Shown here piece by piece: positions 26,446 through 36,555 of a stretch of 64,000 bases of DNA (position 1 is its first letter; each line of letters begins with the position of its first letter). Position numbers and translations under genes: made by a program. Under the pieces are notes generated by a model, which saw only the letters and a program-made list of their open reading frames with translations, was not told the DNA's origin and did no database searches. The DNA is from Paracyclopina nana (lineage: Eukaryota; Arthropoda; Copepoda; Cyclopoida; Cyclopettidae), in the NCBI GenBank assembly GCA_019096065.1, contig JAGUCH010000007.1, positions 3,928,501 through 3,992,500 on the forward strand. The letters are read 5' to 3'.

Positions 26446-28156
26446 ATGCCAAAAGAAAAACCAATTATTCCTTCAGGCATACCAAATCCAATTGGCCCAG
26501 CCACTTTTAAAGGCATAAGGAACCAAGCCAGAAAAGGAGGTGAGTCTTGCCAATATCGTATTCTTCAGCAGAGAAGGTTACATTTTGTGATTTTTAGGCG
26601 AGGTTCCCATTGAAAGGTACCCCCTAATTTGCCCCAAAGCACTACCCTTCAATGTCAAGGGAACAGTTGTGAGCAACGAATCTTTTCAAAGATTGGGTGA
26701 AATTTCGCAACCGTTCACAGCATGCGATCCAGACCCATTCAAAGAGCGAATGGAGAAATTGAGAAGCCAGTCACAAATGCTCCAAATGGGATGGTCTGAC
26801 AATAAGAAAGACTTGATCAAACGACTCGCCGAGCATTTCTTGAGCAACACACAAAAAGACCAAGACATTCGCGAAATTGAAATGCGCGAGAAGGTTGCAA
26901 AATCCAAGCCAAAAACTCGTCAGGGGTTTCCTCTCTCACTTACAGGCAATAACGAGCGGGTCATTCAAATACAAAAGGGCCTTCTGTTCTCTGAGGTCTT
27001 GGCTCAGAGAAAAGAGCACGAACAATTTGCAAAAAACTATAGGCAAATGTGTCAGGAGCGAGAGGCGAGAGAAGCGCAAAAAAGACTTGAAATGGAAGAA
27101 CAATTGAACAGGGGGCATAAGGAAAAAGAGCTGAGAAGTAAGGCCTACTGGAAGAGTGTGGATGAATTCCAAAAAATGCAAGCTGAGGCCAAACGCAGAG
27201 AGGAAAGAGAGGCCAAATTGCAATTCGACTCACAGAGAACCAAGTTTGTTCAAGGAGCTGCAGAGGATGCAATGGCCAAAGCATACATGGACCACATTGC
27301 TGAGAAGAAAAAGATGCAATCCTGGGGGGAATGCTACAAAAGCTTGATGGATGAGAGGAGCAAGCAGAGAGAATACATGTCTGATTTAGAAATGGGCCTG
27401 TTAACCATGGCAGACAACCAGACCTCAGGCAGATATGCTAGAGATGACAGAGAGAAAGAGAGACACTTGCAGAAGGTCTTGAACAATGCTGCCAAGCAAA
27501 AACGAGCTGGCACGTGGCTAAAAGAAAACATATTTGATAAAGTCGTAGATAGCGAGGATGCAAACATTGCCAAGGATAAAATGAGGGAGGAGGCCCAGTT
27601 TGTCCTCAGTGAAGAGCAAGGCAGGGAGAAAAAGAGTACAATGGCCAAAGCCCTGCTCAAGTTTCATGAAGAGGACAGACTTGTGAAGCAGCAGAGGTTG
27701 AAGCAGTCTCTTGTGGAAAAGCAGAGACACAGAGTGGAGCTAGAGAAGCAATTCTTTGAATTTCTCGGCCATGTTGGCATGAAGCAGGCTGAGAAAATGA
27801 GCCAGACTCAGTTGTATGCCAATTTCTGGAGAAAACAAATTGAGGAGAAGAATGCAACGCGAAGGAAAATGCTGCAAACAGACAAGGACTTCCAGGATGC
27901 AGTTAAGCTCAGTGAAGCCAAGGATGAAGATGATATGGAGAGATATGTGGAAAAAGTGCTGAGTCATCAGCAAAACAAAGGTCGTTTGACTTACCCAGTT
28001 CAGAAGAGCAAAAACACGTTGGGCCTGGGCTATGGAGCTCCCCTGGTGGCATCTGATGATTTTGACAACAAGATTTTCACGCAAACCAAGGATATCTTTT
28101 ACACGCCAGAAGTGTCGAGAAATCGAATGAGCATCAACTGGTATCCAAAAAACTGA
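26446..28156 (+). CDS. Coiled-coil protein, probably ciliary (CFAP210/CCDC173-like)
   Basis: Exons 26446-26539 and 26598-28156 give 550 residues. After a Pro/Gly-rich start (MPKEKPIIPSGIPNPIGP), almost the whole protein is charged alpha-helix rich in Glu, Lys, Arg and Gln, typical of trichohyalin-plectin-homology and microtubule-associated coiled coils. A segment reading QKGLLFSEVLAQRKEHEQF resembles the conserved stretch of CFAP210 (CCDC173), an axonemal microtubule inner protein of similar length, and the C-terminus ends in a non-helical tail (NRMSINWYPKN). The family match is from memory and only moderate; another ciliary coiled-coil family is possible. Lying downstream of alpha-tubulin on the same strand is suggestive but not proof of shared function. 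AATAAA at 28216 follows. Confidence 0.7.
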
Positions 28157-28540
28157 GACAGAATTGTATTTTAACGGAACATTTTCAAAAAGGAAACTCG
28201 CAACCTCTCTCTTGTAATAAAGATACTAAAAAGCTCGTAAACTTGGAATGCTACTTTTTTAAAAAGCTGGTTCATAGGTATTTTAAAATTTCATTAACTT
28301 TTACTTTTTTGCTCCATGAACCATGCATGAAACTAAAAGTATTATGCATCATGGTGTAAAAGTACTTTTTGATTTATTAATTTTTTGTGGCATTGCACAT
28401 ATGATGAGGTCCGCATGAAAAAAGCCTTATTTGCTACAATGAAAATGCAAAAGTCAAATTCAATTATCTAGTCTCTTTTGCAACTTGAGACGTCATAGGC
28501 ATCAAAGGACAAGTTATTATTGTACGATTGGTTGACAATT
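28157..28540. other. Intergenic spacer
   Basis: About 380 A+T-rich bases. Contains the 3' UTR of the preceding gene; nothing else recognised. Confidence 0.6.
28216..28221 (+). terminator. Polyadenylation signal of the coiled-coil gene
   Basis: AATAAA about 60 bases after the stop codon. Confidence 0.6.
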
Positions 28541-29365
28541 ATGACTTTACTTCTTATTTTACTAATGTTACTAGGCGAATCATTCTCTTGCCCCAAGACT
28601 AGAAAAGAGGATCGCAGATTAGCTGGTATGCCTTTGTGATTTATGTTAACCTATATGAAATTACCATTAAGGTTTTCGAATCTCTTAGAAGATGGCATTA
28701 TAATTCCCACGGGATTAGGAGAATATGAAAAGAGATTAAATCCGTCTGAACCATTAGTAAAGGTAATAAAAAATACCATATGGTATCTTTCATTTTTGTA
28801 ATTAAATTAAATGAAGCCGAGGCCTTGTCACGTGCCAATGGGACTTTCTTCGATATGCGTTCCAATGAAACAATGCCCTCAAGTTGGAGCACTATTGGAA
28901 TCTTTGCCAAGGCCTATCTCTGGAGAAGTTGAAAATTTTTTCATTGATACGTTGTTTTGCCCTCTGAATGGCTCGAAGGATGTCGAAATTTGCTGCCCTT
29001 CTGACTATGTCTCCCCACCAACCATAGTGGACAAATCATCATACCCAGACCAGGAGCCATGCCTTCTTAATTCAGGAAAGCCAGCTTCATGTACAAGTTA
29101 CATTTCATGTGAGCCATTTGTGCAGCTTGTGTCCATTTTGCCCAGGCCAATTCCGGACCTATGGTCCAAAGTGGCACGAAGAACGTGGTATTGCGGCTCT
29201 GAAAAATCCGTGAAAGGTGAGGATTTTGGCAAAGTTTGCTGCCCCAAAATGCCAACCGCTACTACGTCCCAACCAGCAGCAAATTTGACCACTACAAGCG
29301 TAGAGCCAAATTCAACTGCTGCAAATAGTGAGTCAAACGTGACAACTTCAAAATCGACTACTTGA
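28541..29365 (+). CDS. Secreted double-CLIP protein without protease domain
   Basis: Exons 28541-28625, 28689-28762 and 28817-29365 give 235 residues. The start is a signal peptide (MTLLLILLMLLGESFS). Two cysteine modules follow, CHVPMGLSSICV...FCP...ICCP and CLLNSGKPASCTSY...WYCG...VCCP, each with the six-cysteine spacing of CLIP domains (ending CCP). The tail is a Ser/Thr/Asn-rich linker ending in a stop, so there is no trypsin-like domain. It is clearly paralogous to the next gene, which has the same two modules followed by a protease. CLIP domains regulate arthropod serine-protease cascades in clotting, Toll signalling and melanisation; a CLIP-only secreted protein might act as a competitor or scaffold, which is inference. 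The acceptor of exon 3 has a weak pyrimidine tract. Confidence 0.75.
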
Positions 29366-29899
29366 AATGCACTTTTGTACTATATATTTTAGATTGATTG
29401 TAGCAATTATACTTTATCGTCTATAAAACCATATGTGTATACTCTAGTATATGTTTAATGTCACAACTTAGAAAATGAAAATAATTGAATGTCACGCACG
29501 TGTCATGAAAGAGTTAATTTCGCTCATGGTTCATACAGTATAAGTATAGCGCAAGATGAAGTATAGCGTTTTTATGCTATCATCATTCCCATTGTGCACT
29601 TTTATGTAGCAGCTTTATTCGTCGTCTTTTTTAAGAGTTAAGAAGGAACAAAGCTGCACTTGAGCTATATATATATAAACTGGATTGCTCTTCAGCTTCA
29701 TTTTATAATAGCACTCGCTGTAGTAGCTAGGCATATCACAAAACCGCTTTTATATAGAAGGTTGGCCATTTATTGTTGGACTTCCAGTTTACCTGGAGTC
29801 TGGGGGTTTCCAAAGCAAAGCATCAAAGTGAACTCCTAGCAAAACGAAGCTTCATAACTCCATTTATCGAGTCAGTCCCACTCGTACGTGTGCCTCATA
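29366..29899. other. Intergenic spacer with promoter of the CLIP protease
   Basis: About 530 A+T-rich bases between the two CLIP genes. The only feature I can support is the TATA box at about 29666-29679. Confidence 0.55.
29666..29679 (+). promoter_or_regulatory. TATA box of the CLIP-domain protease gene
   Basis: TATATATATATAAA about 220 bases upstream of the start codon, followed about 20-30 bases later by TTCAGCTTCA, a reasonable initiator. Confidence 0.45.
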
Positions 29900-31623
29900 A
29901 TGAGGGCCATACTGATCGGTGCTGTAGCACTCTTTCTCAACGTTATTGGCTCAGCCAAGGCACAGTTCTTTTTCGGTGATGATTTGCCCCAAGAAGAAGA
30001 CGAGGAGGAGAGTGCGCTCATAAGGAGGCCTTGTTTCGTGCCCACAGGTCAATTTTCCTTTTGTGTCCCATTAGAGCAGTGTCCTTATGTGAGTGACCTA
30101 CTGAACAACTTGCAAAAGCCCCTACCTGGTGATGTTGCCATCCTCTTCAAAGATTCATTCTTTTGTCCGAAAAACGAGGCTGGCAAAACGGAAATTTGTT
30201 GCCCGTTTGAAAGCATCGAGCCTGCAATAGAGGAGAAACCAGCCGTTCCAGACAAGGGCGAATGTGTGCTCCAATCAGGACAGCCAGCTTCCTGTGCTGC
30301 CTATAATTTATGCTCGCCCTTTTTGCAACTCCTCTCCAATTTGCGTAGACCTGTGCCAACCACCTTGCCAAAACTGATGAGAAGTTCTTGGCTGTGTGGC
30401 GTGGAGCAAGTGAGTGGCCTCGTTGTACCGAAAGTGTGCTGTCCCACAGCCGCAATAATTCAGCCCGAGACCGAGCCCACACCTGTCATTGATGAGGTCA
30501 CCACTGAGGCCATCACTGAGCCTTCCACTACGACTCCGGAGCCAACAGCAGCCGAAAAGTAGAACAAAACCTTTGATTTCTAATTATGCATAATTACCTT
30601 TTTATTGATTGAAAGGTTTGCTGGTCACCCTAATAGAGCTGCTTTGGCATCTACCGAGAGCTGTGGGCTGCAAAAAATCAACTCACGAATTGTCAATGGA
30701 GAAGAGGCTGACATTGGAGAATTTCCATGGCTGGCCAACTTGGGATATTCAGTGTCAGGAATATCCAAGGCGGATTGGAAGTGCGGAGGAGCTCTCATTG
30801 GTGACCGATACGTGATCACAGCTGCCCACTGCGTAACTCAACTTCCAGGTTCATTTGAACTGTAATTCAACTTTTACTAGTGGTTTATGTATGCACTTTA
30901 ATACTTCTATATTTCATGTGATCATTTCAGGACGAGAGTGCGGCTGGGTGAGCACAAGTTGAGCACAGATCCGGATTGCTCCGATGACCTATGCAATGAG
31001 ACTCCTCAAGAGTTTGACATTGAGGAAATAATTTTCCATGAGAGCTATGGATCACCACAAGTGTTCAGGAATGACATTGCCCTTTTAAGACTTGCAGCTC
31101 CGGTCAACCTGACAGGTGCACTTATTCTATATGTTGAAATATTTACGTATTTGCATTGGTTTTTTTGTCAGATTTTGTTCAACCAATATGTCTACCATAT
31201 GACCATGATCCGGAAGACTCGTATATTGAGTCAACTGCTGAGCAAGGATTGGACATTTTCGTGGCTGGTTGGGGAGCCACAAATGAGAGAGGTCGTGATC
31301 CGGCAGATGCTCTGCAAAAGTTGCTGGTTCCAGTTTTTCCAGGGGACAAGTGCAAAGAGGTGTATGCCAAGAGAGGTGGCAATTTGGACTCTCTGGCTCA
31401 AATGTGTGCTGGAGGTGAGCAAGGCAAAGACAGCTGCGTTGGTGATTCTGGATCAGCTCTGATGCGCGAAGAGAAGCCCCAAGAAGTTGGCCAACAAAGG
31501 CAGTACAAATTGATCGGAGTGGTCAGCTTTGGCCCCAGATTGTGTGGCACCAAAGGTGTGCCTGGAGTCTACACCAAAGTGAGGCATTACATTGATTGGA
31601 TACTAGAAAATGTCCGACCGTGA
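29900..31623 (+). CDS. CLIP-domain serine protease (two CLIP modules, trypsin-like)
   Basis: Secreted zymogen of the kind used in arthropod clotting and melanisation cascades. Exons 29900-30558, 30616-30861, 30931-31115 and 31172-31623 give 513 residues. Order: signal peptide (MRAILIGAVALFLNVIGSAKA), two CLIP modules, a Thr/Pro/Glu linker, activation site NSR-IVNG (cleavage after Arg about 244), then an S1 domain. The catalytic triad is His about 291 (TAAHC), Asp about 350 (RNDIALL) and Ser about 456 (CVGDSGS). Asp six residues before the serine (KDSC) predicts trypsin specificity. The usual GDSGGP reads GDSGSA. The ATG at 29900 is chosen because it opens the signal peptide. Reading through the first intron gives an immediate stop (AAG TAG), so intron retention would make a CLIP-only protein like the upstream gene. 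Confidence 0.9.
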
Positions 31624-31755
31624 TGATTAAAAATTCGTTCAGTATTTTAAGTTGGGCATTTTATGGTACTTTACTTTTTCGTGTGATTTCGTGAACGCAA
31701 ATATTGTGTAATTAGTGTGGATGGTAGTTAATATTAACGAAATCTGGATTCTTCC

Positions 31756-32746
31756 TCACTTGTAGAGGGGGTGAGTTGGCAAAGGAGCATTTTTGAGGCA
31801 ATGGCTATTGATATTGTCCACAAAGTCGCCATATTGCTCTGTGAAGTAGTTGGCAGCCACAGGTTCGCTCAGGTTCAGTGCAAGCCTGAATGCTTGGAAA
31901 TCAAAGTTGTCTCGATTTCCCTGCTCGCAGGAGGACTCTGCTTTGTATTCCATCAGCGATTCTTTGGGAAGCAAGTTGGCTTGCTCCATAACTGCCACCA
32001 CGTACTTATGCAGGCCTGATCCAGGGGCAGGATTGGGGCCCGCGTAACTGGCCACCACTTGGCCCAAGTTGACTTTTGATCCCGGAATATTGACAACCAT
32101 CCAGTGCAACTTGTTGTTCATGGTCATATCCACCATGACCAAGGTATGGAGCTTGTCGGCACTTTCTCCCTCTCCGGGATAGCTGAGTGCAGTTGGTGGA
32201 TACGCGCTGTCCTCAGGACTCAGCTCGGTTCCCAAGTGGACACACACGTGGATGTCATAGTTCAAGTTGATCAGGCCCTTGGGAGCGCTTGTCAAGATTT
32301 GCCCCCCAAGGAGGCCACTTTGCTCAAAAAGTTCCGTCAGTTGCTCCTCCCATTCCGCCTCAGTAGCTTCGACCCTTGGGATCTGCAGCAGCAAGTGGAA
32401 AAGTGGTTATAAAAGAAATCAAGCCATATTTTTTGCTGCTTTGCTCTACCTTAAATCGGGGATTCCAGGGGTCAAAGTAATCCAGTTGGTTTGAGGGAGA
32501 CGAAGGGTTTTTCCTCACTTCTTCAGGGAGTGAACTATTTCTATTGTGGCTTGGAGGAACTCGGAAATATTGAGTCATTGAGATGAACGAGTTGGTGCCT
32601 GGCAGAGCGTGCCGAAAACTGCTCACGATTTCAGCTTGACTTTGCTCAGGTGAGGAAAGACCGACAGCATGATTGTGATGATGTCCGTGATTCGCCTGAG
32701 CAAATGCATAGCACAAGGCCCCAAAAATGGTGATTTGGATGATCAT
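31756..32746 (-). CDS. Secreted phosphatidylethanolamine-binding protein (PEBP) family member
   Basis: Exons 32450-32746 and 31756-32382 give 307 residues. The N-terminus is a signal peptide (MIIQITIFGALCYAFAQA) followed by a short His-rich stretch (NHGHHHNHAVG) and about 80 residues with no recognised fold. The PEBP domain occupies the C-terminal two thirds: VMVDMTMNNKLHWMVVNIPG corresponds to the ligand-site block usually seen as DPDAP...HWLVVNIPG, and YAGPNPAPGSGLHKYVV to the second conserved block (GPxPPxGxHRY). The catalytic-type DPDAP appears as DMTMNN, so anion binding may differ. Secreted PEBPs occur in arthropods and helminths, with roles suggested in immunity, development and lipid binding. 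A TATATATATA at about 32945-32955 could be its promoter on the minus strand. Confidence 0.85.
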
Positions 32747-35700
32747 GATTTAGAATCCAGTGGTTTTGAGCAGCATTGTCCTGCGTTCCAGACAAGGTCT
32801 AAGGTGCTACTAAATGTTCTCAAGCGCTCATTATTGCTCGTCCAAGTTGCGTACGTGCAACCGCGGAAACGAGTCCTGCCCTTACATCCAATTTTGAAAC
32901 GCACGTACCTTTACAGCATACTATACTATACGTACATGATAGAGTATATATATACAGTAGCAACAACGCAGCTAGAGCTGCGAGCAGAGATGTACTTTTG
33001 GACAAAATCAAAATATTATGCCTCGTACATGATGTGGATTTATGACAGAATAATCTCATTTTTAAAAAATGGAGCGTATTACAACGTTTCGCCAAAAACG
33101 GGACATTTGCTTTAAACATGAGCCTTACTTCCTAGTTCTTCCGCGTATTCAATTATACTTAGATGCCCTCTGCCCAAGACAAAAATTTTATGGTAGCAGA
33201 AATACAACAAATAAATACTCAAGGTCTTTTTTTACAAAAATAGCTGCAAGCCCTAAATGCTACTTTTAGAGCAGATAATAAAGCAAGGTATCTTTGAGGT
33301 GGAATGCTGGAAAAAACTACGATGCATGTTTCAAATGATCTTCGACTCGGTCGTAGAAAAACGGTTTTTGCTGCTGCTCCTGAAGGTCATGGTCAAGCAT
33401 GCCGACAAATGATGCTTGGTGTACTCAAACAGCCTTTTGGTTCCGTCTTAAAAAAAACTGGAACATGCATGATTAAAATAAGGCGACGCAAGAAAAGCCT
33501 ACATTAAAAAATGCTTGATGCGCGCGCGCGCGCGCGCGTTCTTACGTTCTTAATGCGATATGTCATGGTGAACACATCTGAAGCAATTAAGCTACATTTA
33601 GCCAATAAGTGAAGTAGGATTAAGCAAAGGTAATTGTTGGCTTAACACTCCAAAATGTCGCGAGTCGCTCGTTGGAACTTCCTGGTACGATTCATCAATC
33701 TGGGTCGCAACTTTTCAAACGTCCTTGAGTTGCGATGCAATTTTTAAACTACTACTCCATTTCAGTACATATACATAAATAGCCAGAAAATGCAGTATTC
33801 ATAGTATACTGCTATAAAAATGAATAGATGCAGATCCGCGCGCTGCAGCTACTTTTAATGAGCAATTAATGATGAGGACTTTACATATTGTTCGCTTAAT
33901 TATTACGAGCTATATGCATTTTCACGAGGGACACTAGAAGCGGACTTTGAAAGCCTCGCGAGGCCGCCATATCGCGGCCATTTCACCGAGGCCGCGAAAG
34001 CGCCGACCATATTGGGAGAAACAAGACTTTCAGCCAAAAGCATACTGTACATATATAAACTAGAGTACAATGCCACATTATACATAGTGAGCCCCGTTTC
34101 ACCACCACCGAACGTCCTTTGCATGATATGGTTGGAGAAGAAAAGAAGCATTCTGGCAAAACCATCAAAGGATCCCAGTTGCATCTGAATACAGCCATAA
34201 GAATGAACAAGAGACCAAAGGGCAACAACATTAGTAAGCCACCAAATTATTCGACATGACATATCATAAAGTACTATATTTTTAAGAGGATAAGTTGCTC
34301 TGAGTTGAGTAGACAAAATAACGCGCGATATTATATATGCTGATATTTGCAAATATCAGGCACTTGCAAAATCATTTTTCATTAATGCCTTAGGAATCGG
34401 CCTTCGAGTACCAAAACGAAATTCTCAGTTTTTCAGTATTTTGCCAAAATATCAGCCATAATAAGCAGGTGAACAGGCCCAAAATAAACGTGCGCGAGAA
34501 TGCGACTGCATTAAAAAAGGGATGCAGTAGCAAAGAATTATGGTGTATTACTACAGTCTTGCGTGCATGCTTATTTGTGCTGACATCAATGTAGTGGTCA
34601 TGATGGTGTTGCTGCATTTGCTGACTATGATCATTACTTCCAGAAACTGGAGCATATTCCAAAATTGTCACCATATTTTGAGCCTCTGGAAAACTAGCTT
34701 TAATGGGGATTTATCCTAAGCTCTGTTTTGAAATCATCAACATATACTATAATTGGAAAAATCTGTGATTGATAGCTAAGCTTTTTTGCTTTCCAAATTA
34801 TTATCTTCAATTATTAGTTAGTTGGCTAATTTTGTTGAGTTAACAATTAATTACTTGACAATGCAATGCAAATATAAAGGTTGTTAATTAACTTTCATAA
34901 GCTGCTCGAAAAGAACAGTATTAGTTTGTTGTCATTATTGACTCAATTTCATTCATCATCTTTTGCCACTCAGTTGAGAATATGCAAGATTTATGGACAT
35001 TTTCAATAAAGGCGCTCTTTTTTTAATGTGTTGACCGATCATGTTTGACTGTATGCTGTACGAACCAGCTTATTTTCCACACTTGTTCAACTATAAAGGT
35101 TGCCTTTGCTGATCTTTATCACAGCGCACACATATTCACTTCTAAAAAACAGTAGGCAGAATTTCAGCTCAAATATGGCACAACAAGTGTTCCCTTTTTT
35201 GCTAATATAGCTCACACTGTTCAGAGTTTGAATTTATTATCCTCAAGTAGATAGCCAGGATTTGCAAGCAGATGTTAAATCTGGATTTAACCAAACAGTT
35301 CAAGTAGGCACAAATATTCATAGAAGATAAAGATATGTATACGATGGAACGAGCTGGAAATTATCAGCTTGGTCAAGCTTTTGAAAAAGGTGTTTTTTGA
35401 ACAAAATCCATCTTTTTCAAGCTCATTTCGAGCACGCTTTTCGTAATATTGCATATTTTGGCGTGATTTTGCTGTTCTAAAGAAGTAGGAATTTCTCTTT
35501 TAGCCTCTTCTAATAAAAAGTGAGCAAATAATTGCAAATACGTATCTAGTGGTTTTTTTATACTAATACTTGCTGGGCATGATAACATTAATGATCAACT
35601 ACGCAAACAAGGCCTTAATTGATAATATTTGTCATAATGTTGATGCATCAATTGAAATTCTTTGCATCAAATAAGCTGTGATTTTGAAAAACTGAAAATT

Positions 35701-35914
35701 GGTTCATGTGTTTTTAAGCTGTTCCCGAGCTTTTTTCTTATGCAGCTCAAGCTGGATTTTTGGGTCAAGCATTCAAGCCAAGCTGAAGCTGGGTCCATCA
35801 AAACTCAAAATCCTGTTGCTACTTAGTAAGCTAAAATTGATAAGGGTGATCAGAATGTACTTCAGCTAGCGTAGGCATGAATATCAAATAGTTCTAGATC
35901 TAGACACGTGAAGC
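32747..35914. other. Intergenic region
   Basis: About 3.2 kb of A+T-rich DNA without a recognisable gene. It contains a (CG)9 microsatellite and a small G+C-rich patch at about 33950-34010 with palindromic motifs (CCTCGCGAGG). Two open frames on the minus strand (33903-34352, 34390-34674) have hydrophobic runs but no signal, splice or family support. Confidence 0.5.
33521..33538. repeat. (CG)9 microsatellite
   Basis: Eighteen bases of perfect alternating C and G in an otherwise A+T-rich region. Confidence 0.95.
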
Positions 35915-36445
35915 ATGAAGCTGACACAAGTGGTTATCGTTTTAACCTGCCTCGCAAAAGTTGCTCATGGCAACAGAATTGCTACGATCACAGCTTTTAC
36001 TTCTGACTGTGAAGGGTGTGGAATGCTCGGTGCTTTGGGTCAATTGACTGTGAAGGTATACAAAAAAATCCAGATTTTTCAACTATGTACCACAATTTAC
36101 TCCACATGTGCGTACATGCAGGTTTGTGGAAATTCAGCGCAAAAGTGCTGTGTAGCGTTGAACATTAATAATCTGTTTGGAGACGATTTCAAGCCAGGCA
36201 AGGAAAGTGTGTTCAATGGGCCCACACTGGGAGAATGCAACTCCTTTGATATGGGTGATGTTTCTGATTGGGCAGAATTTCTCACTATATACCACTCTGG
36301 ATTTGATAATGGCAAATTTGATTGGGTTTCAGTCACACTTGACTCCGGGATTGAGGCAAAATGTGATTTTACCAAATTCCTAGGTGCTGGTGACTATGAG
36401 ACTGGAAGCAACTGCCAGCTTGAGCAAGCTCAAATATCCCTCTAA
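35915..36445 (+). CDS. Small secreted protein, possible PLAT-like beta-sandwich
   Basis: Signal peptide MKLTQVVIVLTCLAKVAHG, then a cysteine-containing domain. The likely model splices 36056-36121 (GTATAC...GCAG), joining QLTVK to VCGNSAQKCC and giving 154 residues. This 66-base intron is a multiple of three and has no stop, so an unspliced 176-residue form can also be read. The block FKPGKESVF...TLGEC...LTIYHSGFDNGKFDWVSVTL has the spacing and residues of PLAT/LH2 domains (F-PGK-D, LG, I-H-N-G-W--V), but this is a weak, memory-based match. Six or more cysteines suggest disulphides. Part of exon 2 recurs as a broken copy at 42236-42468. Function unknown. Confidence 0.7.
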   Translation: MKLTQVVIVLTCLAKVAHGNRIATITAFTSDCEGCGMLGALGQLTVKVYKKIQIFQLCTTIYSTCAYMQVCGNSAQKCCVALNINNLFGDDFKPGKESVFNGPTLGECNSFDMGDVSDWAEFLTIYHSGFDNGKFDWVSVTLDSGIEAKCDFTKFLGAGDYETGSNCQLEQAQISL

Positions 36446-36555
36446 AGTTTTGTTGTAGAATTTTATTATTGATCTTGTGCTACAGTCATGTTGAATTAAA
36501 AAGCAATTTCAATATGTACAATATTTTAATATGCTAAAAGTTATTTTAGCTGTAA

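Noticed and set aside
33521-33538. (CG)9 as a possible Z-DNA regulatory site
   Set aside because: Only 18 bases, with no gene nearby; best treated as a simple repeat.
33903-34674. Two hydrophobic open frames on the minus strand
   Set aside because: No signal peptide, no joining splice sites and no recognisable family; A+T-rich DNA often gives hydrophobic frames.
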